Origin: Actinomycetota bacterium
GTDB lineage: Bacteria; Actinomycetota; Actinomycetes; Nanopelagicales; Nanopelagicaceae
Assembly (NCBI GenBank): GCA_026392825.1
Contig: JAPLBF010000029.1
Coordinates: 1 to 57,151 of the forward strand
Reading direction: 5' to 3'
Length of the DNA: 57,151 bases
Numbering within the stretch: the stretch's first letter is position 1; each line of letters opens with the position of its first letter. The notes under the pieces are model-generated. The model was not told where the DNA came from, made no database searches, and saw only the letters and a list, made by a program, of their open reading frames with translations. This document shows, in pieces, positions 45,291 through 55,000 of this stretch. The translations under genes and the position numbers were made by a program.

Positions 45291-46054
45291 TGAAAATTTG
45301 GGTTAACGATGGATTAGTCGATGCCGCAATTGCCGATGTATCAATTGATGGTTGGCCTGATGGCGCAGGAATTTTTGAAACTATCAAGACGCAAGACGGA
45401 GAAATCTTTGAATTAGGGCGGCACATGCGTAGAGCCCTTGATGCGGCAGATAAGAAAGGTATTTCTCTTCCAAATGAAGATTTAGTCCGAAACGCCATAG
45501 TGGAGTTGTTAAGCGTTGAATCTCACCCAATTGGAAGGCTGCGCTTGCTCTTTTCGGAAGATCGTTTCGTCGTCGTTCACCAACGTTATGAGGAGATCAC
45601 ACGGCCGGCAAAGTTAACTGTTATTGCAGATCCTGCGGAGGCCGAATCGATATCGATAAAAACTTTTCCCTACCAACATCGCTTAGATTTGTTGGCAAAG
45701 GCACAAGCAGAGGGCTTCGATGAAATTATTTGCGTTAACGATAATTTCGCAGTTACTGAAGGAGCGGTCTCGAATTTTCTCTTTCGTATTGATGGGAAGT
45801 GGGTCACGACTCCACTGTCTTCGGGTGTTCTGCCCGGTGTACAACGCGGGATAGTTATCGAGCGATGCGCAGTTGAAGTGCGTTTGGTTGATAGATCTGA
45901 TCTGATGCGGGTGGATGCCGCTTTCGTGTTATCTAGTTTGAAGATTGCGCTTTCTGTCGCCGAAATAGATGGTCGGGTATTGAAAATAGATGGAGATTGT
46001 GCGGCGCTCGAAGCAGATATTCGGGCGAAGACGTTAAAGCATTCGGTAGGCTAG
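45290..46054 (+). CDS. pabC: Aminodeoxychorismate lyase (PLP fold type IV)
   Basis: Releases pyruvate from aminodeoxychorismate to give 4-aminobenzoate. 254 residues. Fold-type IV landmarks: an N-terminal [10 protein letters not shown], the Lys-bearing segment [19 protein letters not shown], and the cofactor cup [10 protein letters not shown]...[12 protein letters not shown] branched-chain aminotransferase-like activity is the main alternative; overlap with pabB (TGATG) favours PabC. The thrS promoter sits on its last codons. Confidence 0.85.
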   Translation: MKIWVNDGLVDAAIADVSIDGWPDGAGIFETIKTQDGEIFELGRHMRRALDAADKKGISLPNEDLVRNAIVELLSVESHPIGRLRLLFSEDRFVVVHQRYEEITRPAKLTVIADPAEAESISIKTFPYQHRLDLLAKAQAEGFDEIICVNDNFAVTEGAVSNFLFRIDGKWVTTPLSSGVLPGVQRGIVIERCAVEVRLVDRSDLMRVDAAFVLSSLKIALSVAEIDGRVLKIDGDCAALEADIRAKTLKHSVG

Positions 46055-46058
46055 TCAC
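46047..46058 (+). promoter_or_regulatory. Leaderless-type promoter of thrS within the pabC end
   Basis: TAGGCT (46047-46052), 6 nt before the ATG at 46059. It overlaps the last codons and stop of pabC. Confidence 0.6.
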
Positions 46059-48047
46059 ATGTCGCAGATTTCGATCACCGTTGATGGCGCAAAATCCAGC
46101 GTCGAAATCGATGCTCGTCCGACCCAAATTTTTGCAGAACGTAAAGAGATCATAGTTTGTAAGGTAAATGGTGTACTTAAAGATCTCTGGACCGAACTCT
46201 CTGAAGGCGATGCGGTAGAAGGAATCTCAATTTCATCACCTGAGGGTCTCTCGGTGCTACGCCACTCAACCGCGCACGTTATGGCGCAAGCGGTGCAGCA
46301 AGTATTTGCCCAAACTCGTCTCGGAATCGGACCGCCGATCACTGATGGTTTCTATTACGACTTCGATCCAGAGCGACCATTTAATCCAGAAGATCTGGAA
46401 AAGGTCGAAAGTGCAATGCGAAAGATCGTTAAGGATGGACAGAGATTTCGTCGGCGTGTGACTACTGAGGCAGATGCTCTAAAAGAACTTGCACACGAGC
46501 CGTATAAATGCGAATTGATTGGTTTGAAAGCTGGCGCAGGTGATGAGGCAAGTGTTGAAGTTGGCGGCAGTGAGTTAACAATTTACGACAACTTGGGTCG
46601 CGATGGTCAACCTGTGTGGTCAGATCTTTGTCGCGGGCCACATTTGCCCTCGACTAAACATATTCCCGCATTTAAATTAATGCGCAGCGCTGCTGCTTAT
46701 TGGCGTGGCTCCGAAAAGAATCCGATGTTGCAGCGAATTTACGGAACAGCTTGGCCTTCACAAGATGAGTTGACGGCATATTTGGATTTACTCGCTGAAG
46801 CTGAAAAACGCGATCATCGTCGCCTCGGAACTGAATTAGATCTCTTCTCATTTCCAGAGGAGATCGGATCTGGGCTTGCGGTATTTCATCCCAAGGGCGG
46901 AATTATCCGCAGGGCAATGGAAGATTATTCAAGAAAGCGCCACGAAGATGAAGGTTATGAGTTCGTATATTCACCACATCTAACTAAAGCTGCGCTCTTT
47001 GAAAAATCAGGACACTTGCAGTGGTACTCCGAAGGTATGTATCCACCAATGATTATGGATGAAGAACTTCATTCAGATGGAACGATCAAGCGCGCCGGCC
47101 AGCAGTACTACATGAAGCCGATGAACTGTCCTTTCCACAATTTGATTTTCGCATCTCGTGGCCGCTCATACCGTGAACTTCCACTTCGCCTCTTTGAATT
47201 CGGAACCGTCTATCGCTACGAAAAGTCAGGCGTGATTCACGGTCTAACGCGCGCTCGTGGTTTCACTCAGGATGATGCACATATCTATTGCACAAAAGAG
47301 CAGATGGTTGACGAACTTGATTCACTCTTAACCTTCGTTCTCAACTTGCTTCGTGATTACGGTTTAGAAGATTTCTACCTAGAACTTTCCACCAGAAATC
47401 CAGAGAAATCTGTTGGTGAAGATGCTGATTGGGCGGAAGCGACCGAAGCTTTGCGAAAGGCGGCAGTAGCCCAGAAATTAGAATTGGTACTCGATGAAGG
47501 CGGCGCCGCTTTTTACGGGCCAAAGATTTCGGTGCAGGCTAAAGATGCGATTGGTCGTACTTGGCAGATGTCCACCATCCAAGTTGATTTCCAACTTCCA
47601 CAGAGATTCGAACTTGAATATTCCGCAACCGATGGAACACGTCAGCGTCCCGTGATGATTCACCGTGCGCTCTTTGGTTCGATTGAAAGATTCTTCGGCG
47701 TTTTAACCGAGCATTATTCGGGAGCCTTCCCACCTTGGCTTGCACCTGTACAAGTAACTGCAATTCCAGTTGCTGAAGCGTTTGTGGATTATTTAGCTGG
47801 AGTTGTCAAAGCATTTAAATCCGCAGGAATACGTATTGATCTTGACGCGTCAGATGATCGGATGCAGAAGAAGATACGCAATGCGCAAATGCAGAAAGTG
47901 CCTTACATGTTGATCGCTGGTGAAGAGGATCAACTCGCTGGCAAAGTTTCGATTCGCTATCGCAATGGAGAGCAGAAGAATGGAATCGCTGTTGTCGATG
48001 CGATTGCAGAAATTCAGAGCGCAATTCGCGATCGCAAACAGGTCTAA
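46059..48047 (+). CDS. thrS: Threonyl-tRNA synthetase
   Basis: Charges tRNA-Thr. 662 residues. Domain order: TGS domain (about 1-65), editing domain with [15 protein letters not shown] (the H-x3-H zinc/editing site), class II catalytic core with motif 2 ([15 protein letters not shown]) and motif 3 ([14 protein letters not shown]), zinc-ligand Cys in KPMNCPFHN, and a C-terminal anticodon-binding domain. It heads a plus-strand run with the HIT gene 2 nt later. I see no T-box leader; the short gap could not hold one. Confidence 0.97.
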   Translation: MSQISITVDGAKSSVEIDARPTQIFAERKEIIVCKVNGVLKDLWTELSEGDAVEGISISSPEGLSVLRHSTAHVMAQAVQQVFAQTRLGIGPPITDGFYYDFDPERPFNPEDLEKVESAMRKIVKDGQRFRRRVTTEADALKELAHEPYKCELIGLKAGAGDEASVEVGGSELTIYDNLGRDGQPVWSDLCRGPHLPSTKHIPAFKLMRSAAAYWRGSEKNPMLQRIYGTAWPSQDELTAYLDLLAEAEKRDHRRLGTELDLFSFPEEIGSGLAVFHPKGGIIRRAMEDYSRKRHEDEGYEFVYSPHLTKAALFEKSGHLQWYSEGMYPPMIMDEELHSDGTIKRAGQQYYMKPMNCPFHNLIFASRGRSYRELPLRLFEFGTVYRYEKSGVIHGLTRARGFTQDDAHIYCTKEQMVDELDSLLTFVLNLLRDYGLEDFYLELSTRNPEKSVGEDADWAEATEALRKAAVAQKLELVLDEGGAAFYGPKISVQAKDAIGRTWQMSTIQVDFQLPQRFELEYSATDGTRQRPVMIHRALFGSIERFFGVLTEHYSGAFPPWLAPVQVTAIPVAEAFVDYLAGVVKAFKSAGIRIDLDASDDRMQKKIRNAQMQKVPYMLIAGEEDQLAGKVSIRYRNGEQKNGIAVVDAIAEIQSAIRDRKQV

Positions 48048-48049
48048 AA

Positions 48050-48571
48050 ATGGCGGAGCAACTCCCCGGAATGCCCGATCGTTGGGCACGGCTATGGGCT
48101 CCGCATCGTATGGAGTATTTGAAGGGCGAGAACAGACCACTTTCTGAAAATGGAGTTGATTGTCCGTTCTGCCGAATCCCAACGCTTAGCGATGAAGAGG
48201 GACTAATCGTTGCTCGCGGTGAAAGCGCATACGTTGTTATGAATTTATATCCGTATAACGCTGGACATCTGTTGATCTGCGCCAACCGCCATATTGCTGA
48301 TTTAACTGATCTGACAAAAGCAGAACGAGATGAAATCTCTGATCTAACTGCGCATGCCATGGTTACGCTGCGCAAGGTTTCAGCACCAGCGGGATTTAAT
48401 CTAGGTATGAATCAAGGTGCAATCTCAGGTGCTGGTGTAGCCGAACATATTCATCAGCACGTGGTTCCACGCTGGTCAGGTGATGCAAACTTCATGCCGT
48501 TGATTGGTCAAACAAAAGTTATGCCGGTCCTTTTAGCGCAGAGTCGAAATGAGCTTGCGGCTGCTTGGTAA
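48050..48571 (+). CDS. HIT-family nucleotide hydrolase/phosphorylase
   Basis: 173 residues. Histidine triad HIHQHVVPRW near the C-terminus (about 130-140), preceded by NLGMNQGAISGAGVAEH. An N-terminal zinc-type pair CPFCRIP is also present. The sequence resembles the actinobacterial diadenosine tetraphosphate phosphorylase-like group (Rv2613c, recalled as lying between thrS and pgsA in mycobacteria). Acts on Ap4A or similar dinucleotides, which are by-products of aminoacyl-tRNA synthetases. Follows thrS by 2 nt. Confidence 0.9.
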   Translation: MAEQLPGMPDRWARLWAPHRMEYLKGENRPLSENGVDCPFCRIPTLSDEEGLIVARGESAYVVMNLYPYNAGHLLICANRHIADLTDLTKAERDEISDLTAHAMVTLRKVSAPAGFNLGMNQGAISGAGVAEHIHQHVVPRWSGDANFMPLIGQTKVMPVLLAQSRNELAAAW

Positions 48572-48574
48572 TTT

Positions 48575-49144
48575 TTAAAGCTGAGAAATAAAACTCTTAA
48601 CAACATCTATACCAAGACCATTAGATATAACGATTGGTACCGCGGGAAAAAGTAGACCTGCGGCAAACGCATTTTCTCCGGCTCCAGATATCTCATCTAA
48701 ATATTCTTCGCGAAATTCTGCAACCAACTCTTGATGTTCGGGCTCACTGGCAGAAGATGTTGGAGGGCTAGTGCTGTAATCAGTTATTTGTAGATCGCTC
48801 AAGGAAATCAGCGCGATTGGATTACCTGATTCAGAATGAAGCACAAGGACTGGAGTAACTAGTTGGTCAAAGACTCGATTGGCCAACATAATCGCATCCT
48901 CAAAGTCAGCATCAGATCCGTCTAATTCGTTGACAACTACTAAACGTGGCAACTGAAAATCACTCAGCGCCTGCCATTGATCGATGGTCTTCTGATCAAT
49001 TCCGGCAGCAGGATTTATTGCAAAAATTGCGAGGTCAGAATCGGCGACGATTTCGCTGGCGAGTTGTGCATCGAAGAGATTGGCGATCGCCTGCGGCTGA
49101 GCAGATACGTGGCCGTATATATGGATGCGCTTAAGAGAACTCAC
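48575..49144 (-). CDS. Degenerate EF-G-like GTPase domain protein
   Basis: 189 residues, not a recognised named family. It resembles the G domain of EF-G proteins: RIHIYGHVSAQPQA at the P-loop place, SDLAIFAINPAAGIDQKT at strand G3, LPRLVVVNELD at the NKxD place (residues 72-75), a G'-like middle region with an acidic helix, and a final FPAVPIVISNGLGIDVV segment matching the SA-motif end. The nucleotide-binding residues are gone (no GKT, no NKxD Lys), and about 80 residues holding switch I/II are missing. On the minus strand between the HIT and pgsA genes. The start is GTG at 49144. GTP binding seems unlikely. Confidence 0.6.
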   Translation of the reverse strand: MSSLKRIHIYGHVSAQPQAIANLFDAQLASEIVADSDLAIFAINPAAGIDQKTIDQWQALSDFQLPRLVVVNELDGSDADFEDAIMLANRVFDQLVTPVLVLHSESGNPIALISLSDLQITDYSTSPPTSSASEPEHQELVAEFREEYLDEISGAGENAFAAGLLFPAVPIVISNGLGIDVVKSFISQL

Positions 49145-49157
49145 AGGCGTCAGAATA
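49145..49157 (-). promoter_or_regulatory. Leaderless-type promoter of EF-G-like gene
   Basis: Minus-strand TATTCT (49157-49152), 7 nt before the GTG at 49144. Confidence 0.5.
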
Positions 49158-49179
49158 GGTGAATTTCCGACCTTGAGCC

Positions 49180-49192
49180 TACGATGGTGTTG
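49180..49192 (+). promoter_or_regulatory. Leaderless-type promoter of pgsA
   Basis: TACGAT (49180-49185), 7 nt before the ATG at 49193. An earlier in-frame ATG (49184) lies inside this box and is not used as the start. Confidence 0.5.
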
Positions 49193-49786
49193 ATGTTAAG
49201 CGCTTATTTAAAGCCAGCCGTTACCCGCGCCATCAATCCGATCGCGCGGGGTGCCCTTCGCATTGGTTTAACTCCGAATGCGGTTACTTTCGTTGGCGCA
49301 CTCGGTTTAGTTTCCAGCGCCCTCTATTTTTATCCTCGTCAAGAATTCTTCGTTGGCACCTTATTTATATCTTTCTTCGCACTGAGTGATCTTTTTGATG
49401 GAGCGATGGCGCGCATATCCCAAAGCGGGGCCAGTAAATGGGGTGGATTTTTAGATTCGACTATAGATCGAGTTACTGATTCTGCAATATTGATCGGGCT
49501 GATACTCGCCTTGCTCGATAGCAATGATCCTTTAATTCCGATTGCACTCGGTGCCCTTGTCGTAGGAACCCTGGTTCCATATATACGAGCCAAAGCGGAA
49601 TCAATGGGGATTGAATGCACCGGTGGAATCGCCGAACGCACCGAAAGGTTGATTATCGCGTTAACTGCAATTGGCTTTGAAGGTCTTGGAATTCCGTACG
49701 CACTAGCAATTGGAGTTTGGGTTCTGTTGGCTCTTGCTGCAGTAACAGTGGTTCAAAGAATTTTAATCGTTAAGGCGGCGTTGTAA
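49193..49786 (+). CDS. pgsA: CDP-alcohol phosphatidyltransferase, phosphatidylinositol (phosphate) synthase
   Basis: Joins CDP-diacylglycerol to an inositol (phosphate), the first lipid of the PI/PIM pathway. 197 residues with about six helices. The CDP-alcohol motif D-G-x2-A-R-x8-G-x3-D-x3-D is intact: DGAMAR, then GGFLDSTIDR. Plus-strand operon with the acyltransferase (4 nt later) and pimA, which makes phosphatidylinositol the likely product rather than phosphatidylglycerol. Confidence 0.92.
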   Translation: MLSAYLKPAVTRAINPIARGALRIGLTPNAVTFVGALGLVSSALYFYPRQEFFVGTLFISFFALSDLFDGAMARISQSGASKWGGFLDSTIDRVTDSAILIGLILALLDSNDPLIPIALGALVVGTLVPYIRAKAESMGIECTGGIAERTERLIIALTAIGFEGLGIPYALAIGVWVLLALAAVTVVQRILIVKAAL

Positions 49787-49790
49787 AGTT

Positions 49791-50681
49791 ATGAAATTAG
49801 ATTTTCTGGTTGCTGGCGTTTACTTCACAGGCTGGAAGCTAGTTAGATCTCTGCCCGAAAAATTTGCATATTCTGCTTTCGAGAAAATGGGCGTAATCAC
49901 ACTGCGACGCAACGGTGCTCGGATGCAACGATTGCGCAGTAATTTACAACGGGTATGTCCTGATAAAGATTCTGCGGCAATGGATCTGCTGATGACCGAG
50001 GCAGTTTCGTCTTATATGCGTTACTGGTGCGACACCTTTCGCTCACCTGATTGGTCGAAAGAAAGAATTTTTGCAACGGTCACCGTCACGCGAGAAGAGT
50101 TATTGACTGGTCCAATGAAAGATGGTCGTGGTGTCGTGGTTACGCTTCCGCACGCAGGAAACTGGGACCACGCCGGCGCCTATTTTTGCGCGATGGGTTT
50201 TCCATTAGTGACTGTTGCCGAAAGATTAAAGCCGGAAGCGCTCTTTAATAAGTTTCTCGAATATCGCCAGAACATGGGAATGGAAGTACTATCGACAGAT
50301 AGCAAAGCTATGGGAACGTTGATGCAGCGCGCCCGCGATGGCGCACTCATTGCGTTAGTTGCAGACCGCGACTTATCACGCAGCGGTGTGGATGTTAACT
50401 TCTTTGGACATCCGGCGCGGATGCCAGCAGGAGCTGCACTTCTTGCAGTGCGCACTGGAATACCGTTGATAACTGCATTTGTCACGTATACAAAGAGTGG
50501 AATTCATATTGAATTCAACAGCGTTTCGATAGGGACCGAAGGTGCTGAAACCGAACGTGTATCAAAAGTTGTCCAAAATTGCGCTGATTACTTTGCACAA
50601 GGAATCGCGAGCGCACCGCAAGATTGGCATATGTTGCAACGAATTTGGATCGATGGCGATTTCCAGGAGCGCACCACGTGA
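49791..50681 (+). CDS. Phosphatidylinositol mannoside acyltransferase (LpxL/HtrB family)
   Basis: 296 residues, membrane associated. The H-x4-D catalytic motif is HAGNWDHAG (about 124-129), followed by an RDLSRSGVDVNFFG segment typical of the lysophospholipid/lauroyl acyltransferase family. Between pgsA and pimA, as in mycobacteria (Rv2611c, recalled), where the enzyme acylates mannose of PIM1/PIM2. Its stop overlaps the pimA GTG by 4 nt (GTGA). Confidence 0.92.
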   Translation: MKLDFLVAGVYFTGWKLVRSLPEKFAYSAFEKMGVITLRRNGARMQRLRSNLQRVCPDKDSAAMDLLMTEAVSSYMRYWCDTFRSPDWSKERIFATVTVTREELLTGPMKDGRGVVVTLPHAGNWDHAGAYFCAMGFPLVTVAERLKPEALFNKFLEYRQNMGMEVLSTDSKAMGTLMQRARDGALIALVADRDLSRSGVDVNFFGHPARMPAGAALLAVRTGIPLITAFVTYTKSGIHIEFNSVSIGTEGAETERVSKVVQNCADYFAQGIASAPQDWHMLQRIWIDGDFQERTT

Positions 50682-51856
50682 CTTTAAAAAAATTACGGAT
50701 CGGATTGGTCTGTCCCTATGGATGGGATACGCCCGGTGGCGTACAGAATCACGTGCGCGATCTCGCTGAATATCTCATTGCAAAGGGCCACTATGTATCG
50801 GTTCTCGCACCCGTCATCGATGAAGATGCAATTCCAGAATATGTAACTAGCGCTGGTAAACCAATTTCTATTCCATATAACGGCGCCGTTGCCCGAGTTC
50901 TCTTCGGACCGATCGCTTTTTCTCGGGTTAGACAATGGATATCTAACGGAAAGTTCGATCTTCTACATTTACATGAACCGGCAATCCCATCAATATCCCT
51001 ACTTGCGTGTTGGGCAGCGGAAGGTCCATTGGTTGGAACCTTTCATGCTGCAGCCAAACGTCAGAAAGCGATCTTTGCGATTGGGCCAATACTGGAACCG
51101 GTAATCGAAAAACTGACGGCACGTATTGCGGTAAGCGAAGCTGCGCGTTCAACCCTCACCGAGCATCTAGAAACCGATGCAGTTGTTGTGCCTAATGGAA
51201 TTTATGCAGATTCTTATCGCGATGGTGAAGTACGCGCAGAGTGGAGTGGAAACACGCTCGGATTCATCGGTAGGTATGAAGAGCCGCGTAAGGGCTTATC
51301 AGTTTTGCTCGAGGCGCTTCCAATAATCGCGCGCTTTGCGCCAGATGTACGAGTTTTAGTTGCAGGACCTGGAGATAGCAAGGATGTGCAAGATCAGATT
51401 GATCCGCAGTTGCGTCATCGCTTCGAATTCCTTGGTCGCATTAGCGAAAAAGAGAAAGCTGATTTCTTATCTTCCGTTGCTCTCTACATCGCGCCAAATA
51501 CTGGGGGAGAATCATTTGGAATTATTCTTGCGGAAGCACTCGCCGGGGGAGCAGCCGTTGTTGCAAGTGATATTCCTGCATTCGACTCCTTGTTGGGGCA
51601 CGGAGAATATGGCGCGCTCTTTCAATCAGAGAACCCACAAGAACTGGCGAAGGTTGTAATTGATTTGCTCCGTGAAGATGAAAAGCGTCGCGCTCTTGCG
51701 CAAAGGGGAAAGATCTATGCTCAGCGCTTTGACTGGGATGTTGTTGCAGAAGATATCTTTTCGATTTATGAAATGGCGCTAGTCGGCAGCAACGGCGTCA
51801 CCTTATCTTCAGAAAATCGCGCGTGGAATCGCTTCTTAGGCAGGGAAGGTAATTAA
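50678..51856 (+). CDS. pimA: Phosphatidylinositol mannosyltransferase (GT4)
   Basis: Adds the first mannose from GDP-mannose to phosphatidylinositol on the cytoplasmic face. 392 residues, two Rossmann-like domains. N-terminal RIGLVCPYGWDTPGGVQNHV with the Gly-Gly loop; C-terminal GRYEEPRKGLSVLLEAL and the nucleotide-sugar EX7E region (ESFGIILAEALAGG). The GTG at 50678 overlaps the acyltransferase stop and has an AGGAG site, which rules out earlier in-frame ATGs. The LemA-like gene begins immediately after. Confidence 0.94.
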   Translation: MTLKKLRIGLVCPYGWDTPGGVQNHVRDLAEYLIAKGHYVSVLAPVIDEDAIPEYVTSAGKPISIPYNGAVARVLFGPIAFSRVRQWISNGKFDLLHLHEPAIPSISLLACWAAEGPLVGTFHAAAKRQKAIFAIGPILEPVIEKLTARIAVSEAARSTLTEHLETDAVVVPNGIYADSYRDGEVRAEWSGNTLGFIGRYEEPRKGLSVLLEALPIIARFAPDVRVLVAGPGDSKDVQDQIDPQLRHRFEFLGRISEKEKADFLSSVALYIAPNTGGESFGIILAEALAGGAAVVASDIPAFDSLLGHGEYGALFQSENPQELAKVVIDLLREDEKRRALAQRGKIYAQRFDWDVVAEDIFSIYEMALVGSNGVTLSSENRAWNRFLGREGN

Positions 51857-52360
51857 ATGGAAAAGTATTTCGTTCTCGTATTAGTTGCGATCTTTGCTCT
51901 TTGGTATCTCTCTTATTCGGCTACGCGCTTAGATCGCCTGCATCATCGCGTAGAAACTAGTTGGGCAAACTTAGACGGACTTCTCCAACGTCGCGCTGCA
52001 GTCGCTTTAGAAATTGCTAAAAGCGAGTTAGCCGATCCCGCTTCGTCGCTTCTTTTAACTGCTGCCGCTCATCAGGCAAGAGATGCGCAAATGCAGACGC
52101 GCTCCCAAGCCGAGAGCGGACTATCTGGTGCGCTCGGGCTATTGCTAAATGATGGCCATTTAGTCGAGGGGTTTATCGAAAAAGATTTATTGCGTGAACT
52201 GTCCGAATTAACTAACAAGATTCGAGTGGCAATCGCACTTCACGTTGATGCGGTCACTCGCACCCAGATGGTTCGCCAAAAGCCGGTCTTTAAGATCTTT
52301 CGTTTAGCGGGTACCGCTCCACTACCTGTCACATATGAATTCGAAGCTGATGTTCTTTAA
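51857..52360 (+). CDS. LemA-like membrane-anchored protein
   Basis: 167 residues. An N-terminal helix (about 3-20) anchors a mostly helical soluble part with the LemA-type segment LDRLHHRVETSWANLDGLLQRR. The match is partial: true LemA proteins are usually longer, with more helices. Function of LemA is not established. Starts at the base after the pimA stop and overlaps the DUF3048 gene by 26 nt, so it is part of the pimA operon. Confidence 0.6.
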   Translation: MEKYFVLVLVAIFALWYLSYSATRLDRLHHRVETSWANLDGLLQRRAAVALEIAKSELADPASSLLLTAAAHQARDAQMQTRSQAESGLSGALGLLLNDGHLVEGFIEKDLLRELSELTNKIRVAIALHVDAVTRTQMVRQKPVFKIFRLAGTAPLPVTYEFEADVL

Positions 52361-53405
52361 GAAGGTCGCTAACGGGATAGCAGGAGTAGCCGCTATTGCG
52401 ATCGTGGTAGTTGCACTCATTAACTTCCTTCCAAGTGGGCTATTTTCTTCGCTAGGCCCAGAAATCGAAAAGGTAGAAATCAGAAATTCCTTGAGCGGGC
52501 GTATTGGAAATGATGGACCGATTTTGGCGGTGAAAATAGATGACACTGCTCCCGCTCATCCGCAAGCGGGTTTGGAAGATGCTGACATTGTTTACATTGA
52601 ACAAGTTGAAGGTGGCCTCACGCGACTAGCAGCAATCTTTAGTTCAAAAATTCCGGCAGTAATAGGACCTGTTCGTAGTGCGCGAATTTCCGATCTTGAA
52701 ATACTTGAACAGTTTGGAAATGTTGCATTTGCTTATAGCGGTGCGCAAAAGAAGTTGTTGCCGGTGATTGCTGAAGCCAATGTAATCAACTTAGGCGCAC
52801 AGCGACAGTCGCCGCAGATTTACGCAACTGACCCACTGCGCCGAGCGCCAACTGCGATGATGCTGCAGGCGCAAAAGTTAATGGCCAATGTCGCAAAGGA
52901 TGCGCTACCTGTAGCCATCTCCAAACCGATTGGTTGGAGTTTCGGTGAGATGCCAGAGACTGGAACTGCGATAGCTTCCGTGAAGGTTTCGTGGCCTGCA
53001 AATTCTTACACTGCAACTTGGTCTGAGAAAGAGAAACGCTGGTTGCTCTCGCACGGAGATGCCGCCAATCTAGCCGCTTCAGGATTACATCTTGGTCCGA
53101 CCACATTTGTAATTCAATTAGTTTCGATCACCGATTCAATTTATCGCGACAAGGTTGGTGGAGTTACCCCTTATTCAGAAACAATTGGTACAGGAAAGGG
53201 ATTTGTTTTGCGAGATGGCTTTGCCATAGCAGCGAACTGGAACAGGCCAAGCGGTGATCAAGGAACCACTTGGAGCACAGAGGATGGGGAAGAAATTAAA
53301 TTTGCTGCTGGACAGGTATGGATCGCTTTGACTGATAGAGCGCCGGTTTTTAAGCCTGTTGCCGCTGCCAATAACCAGGATGCGACACCTCCACAGGCAA
53401 AGTAG
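52335..53405 (+). CDS. DUF3048 (YerB-like) secreted/anchored protein
   Basis: 356 residues. A signal anchor helix (about 12-32) precedes an extracellular domain with ILAVKIDDTAPAHPQAGLEDADIVY, EQVEGGLTRLAAIFSS and IGPVRSARISD, the DUF3048 signature blocks. Function unknown; family members are cell-envelope proteins. An alternative start 5 codons later (ATG at 52350) would shorten the cytoplasmic tail. The overlap of 26 nt with the LemA-like gene implies coupling. Confidence 0.85.
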   Translation: MNSKLMFFKKVANGIAGVAAIAIVVVALINFLPSGLFSSLGPEIEKVEIRNSLSGRIGNDGPILAVKIDDTAPAHPQAGLEDADIVYIEQVEGGLTRLAAIFSSKIPAVIGPVRSARISDLEILEQFGNVAFAYSGAQKKLLPVIAEANVINLGAQRQSPQIYATDPLRRAPTAMMLQAQKLMANVAKDALPVAISKPIGWSFGEMPETGTAIASVKVSWPANSYTATWSEKEKRWLLSHGDAANLAASGLHLGPTTFVIQLVSITDSIYRDKVGGVTPYSETIGTGKGFVLRDGFAIAANWNRPSGDQGTTWSTEDGEEIKFAAGQVWIALTDRAPVFKPVAAANNQDATPPQAK

Positions 53406-53453
53406 TATTAAGCCAATATTTTGTTGGTAAGAGCTAAATAAAAGGAGCAAGTC

Positions 53454-54341
53454 ATGTCAGAGGCAGTCGGCACAGCGCGCGTAAAGCGCGGAATGGCAGA
53501 AATGCTCAAAGGCGGCGTCATTATGGATGTCGTTAACTCCGAGCAAGCCAAGATTGCCCAAGACGCCGGCGCCTGTGCTGTGATGGCACTAGAACGTGTG
53601 CCTGCAGATATCCGCGCACAAGGTGGCGTGGCACGTATGTCAGACCCAGACATGATTGAAAAAATTAAAGCAGCGGTGACGATTCCGGTTATGGCAAAAG
53701 CTCGTATCGGGCACTTTGTTGAAGCACGAATTTTAGAATCACTCGGTGTGGATTACATCGATGAGTCTGAGGTTCTAACTCCTGCAGATTATGAGAATCA
53801 CATCGAAAAGTGGGATTTCAAAGTCCCATTTGTTTGTGGTGCAACTAATTTGGGTGAAGCTCTCCGCCGCATCAATGAAGGCGCAGCGATGATCCGCTCT
53901 AAGGGAGAAGCCGGAACTGGCGATGTATCTAATGCAATGATGCATATGCGCAAAATTGGTGGCGAAATTCGTCGGCTATCTTCAATGCGCGAAGATGAAC
54001 TTTATGTTGCTGCGAAAGAACTACAAGCACCATTTGCTCTCGTAAAAGAAGTAGCTGAAACTGGAAAACTTCCGGTAGTTCTATTCACTGCTGGTGGAAT
54101 TGCAACACCAGCCGATGCCGCGCTAATGATGCAGATGGGTGCAGATGGCGTATTCATTGGTTCTGGAATCTTTAAATCTGGAGATCCTGCAACTCGCGCC
54201 GCTGCATGTGTCAAGGCGACAACTTTCTTCGAAGATGCAAAGGTGCTTGCCGATGTATCACGCGGTTTAGGAGATGCCATGGTTGGAATCAACGTGGCAG
54301 ATCTTCCCGCACCACATCGCTTAGCCGAGCGCGGCTGGTAA
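53454..54341 (+). CDS. pdxS: Pyridoxal 5'-phosphate synthase subunit PdxS
   Basis: Synthase half of the ribose-5-phosphate-dependent PLP pathway: condenses ribose 5-phosphate, glyceraldehyde 3-phosphate and ammonia. 295 residues, a TIM barrel. The catalytic lysines sit in [14 protein letters not shown] and [36 protein letters not shown] is the phosphate-binding end. A strong AAAGGAG site lies 7 nt before the ATG. pdxT follows 13 nt later. Confidence 0.98.
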   Translation: MSEAVGTARVKRGMAEMLKGGVIMDVVNSEQAKIAQDAGACAVMALERVPADIRAQGGVARMSDPDMIEKIKAAVTIPVMAKARIGHFVEARILESLGVDYIDESEVLTPADYENHIEKWDFKVPFVCGATNLGEALRRINEGAAMIRSKGEAGTGDVSNAMMHMRKIGGEIRRLSSMREDELYVAAKELQAPFALVKEVAETGKLPVVLFTAGGIATPADAALMMQMGADGVFIGSGIFKSGDPATRAAACVKATTFFEDAKVLADVSRGLGDAMVGINVADLPAPHRLAERGW

Positions 54342-54354
54342 CGATTTACTCGCA

Positions 54355-54948
54355 ATGAAGATTGGCGTTCTCGCGCTGCAAGGCGATTTTCGGGAACATA
54401 TTCAGGCGGTTAAGACTTCGGGGCACGCAGGTCTTACTGTGCGACGACCGGAAGAGTTGGCAGAAATAGATGCGCTGATTTTGCCTGGTGGTGAATCAAC
54501 AACAATTGCGCTTCTGGCAGAGACTTTTGACCTACTTAAACCAATTAGAGAAAGAATTTCCGCGGGAATGCCGGTTTATGGCTCTTGCGCTGGAATGATT
54601 TTATTGGCAGATCGAATTCTGGATGGGGCGGATGATCAAGCGACATTTGGCGGAATAGATATGACGGTTCGTCGCAACGCTTTCGGGCGACAAGTTGACT
54701 CCTTTGAAAGTGATTTAATTTTTGATCAAGCCCCATTACGCGCGGTATTTATTCGCGCCCCTTGGGTAGAAGAAGTCGGAAAAGATGTACAAGTCTTAGC
54801 CGAGGTCAAGGGAAGCGATGGAGCAAGCCATCCCGTTGCGGTTCGTCAAGGTTTACTCTTCGCCACATCATTTCATCCAGAATTGACGGGAGATCTACGC
54901 GTACATCGCTACTTCTTTGATCAAGTCTGTGCCGGCGCGATAAAGTAA
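54355..54948 (+). CDS. pdxT: Pyridoxal 5'-phosphate synthase glutaminase subunit PdxT
   Basis: Class I glutamine amidotransferase that supplies ammonia to PdxS through a channel. 197 residues. Catalytic Cys in YGSCAGMI, His and Glu in SFHPELTGD, and the family LPGGESTT. Operon with pdxS. Confidence 0.97.
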   Translation: MKIGVLALQGDFREHIQAVKTSGHAGLTVRRPEELAEIDALILPGGESTTIALLAETFDLLKPIRERISAGMPVYGSCAGMILLADRILDGADDQATFGGIDMTVRRNAFGRQVDSFESDLIFDQAPLRAVFIRAPWVEEVGKDVQVLAEVKGSDGASHPVAVRQGLLFATSFHPELTGDLRVHRYFFDQVCAGAIK

Positions 54949-55000
54949 GCCAGTTATTAAATAAGTGACTTTCCATCAAAAGTTGATTGAGGTGTTTTAA

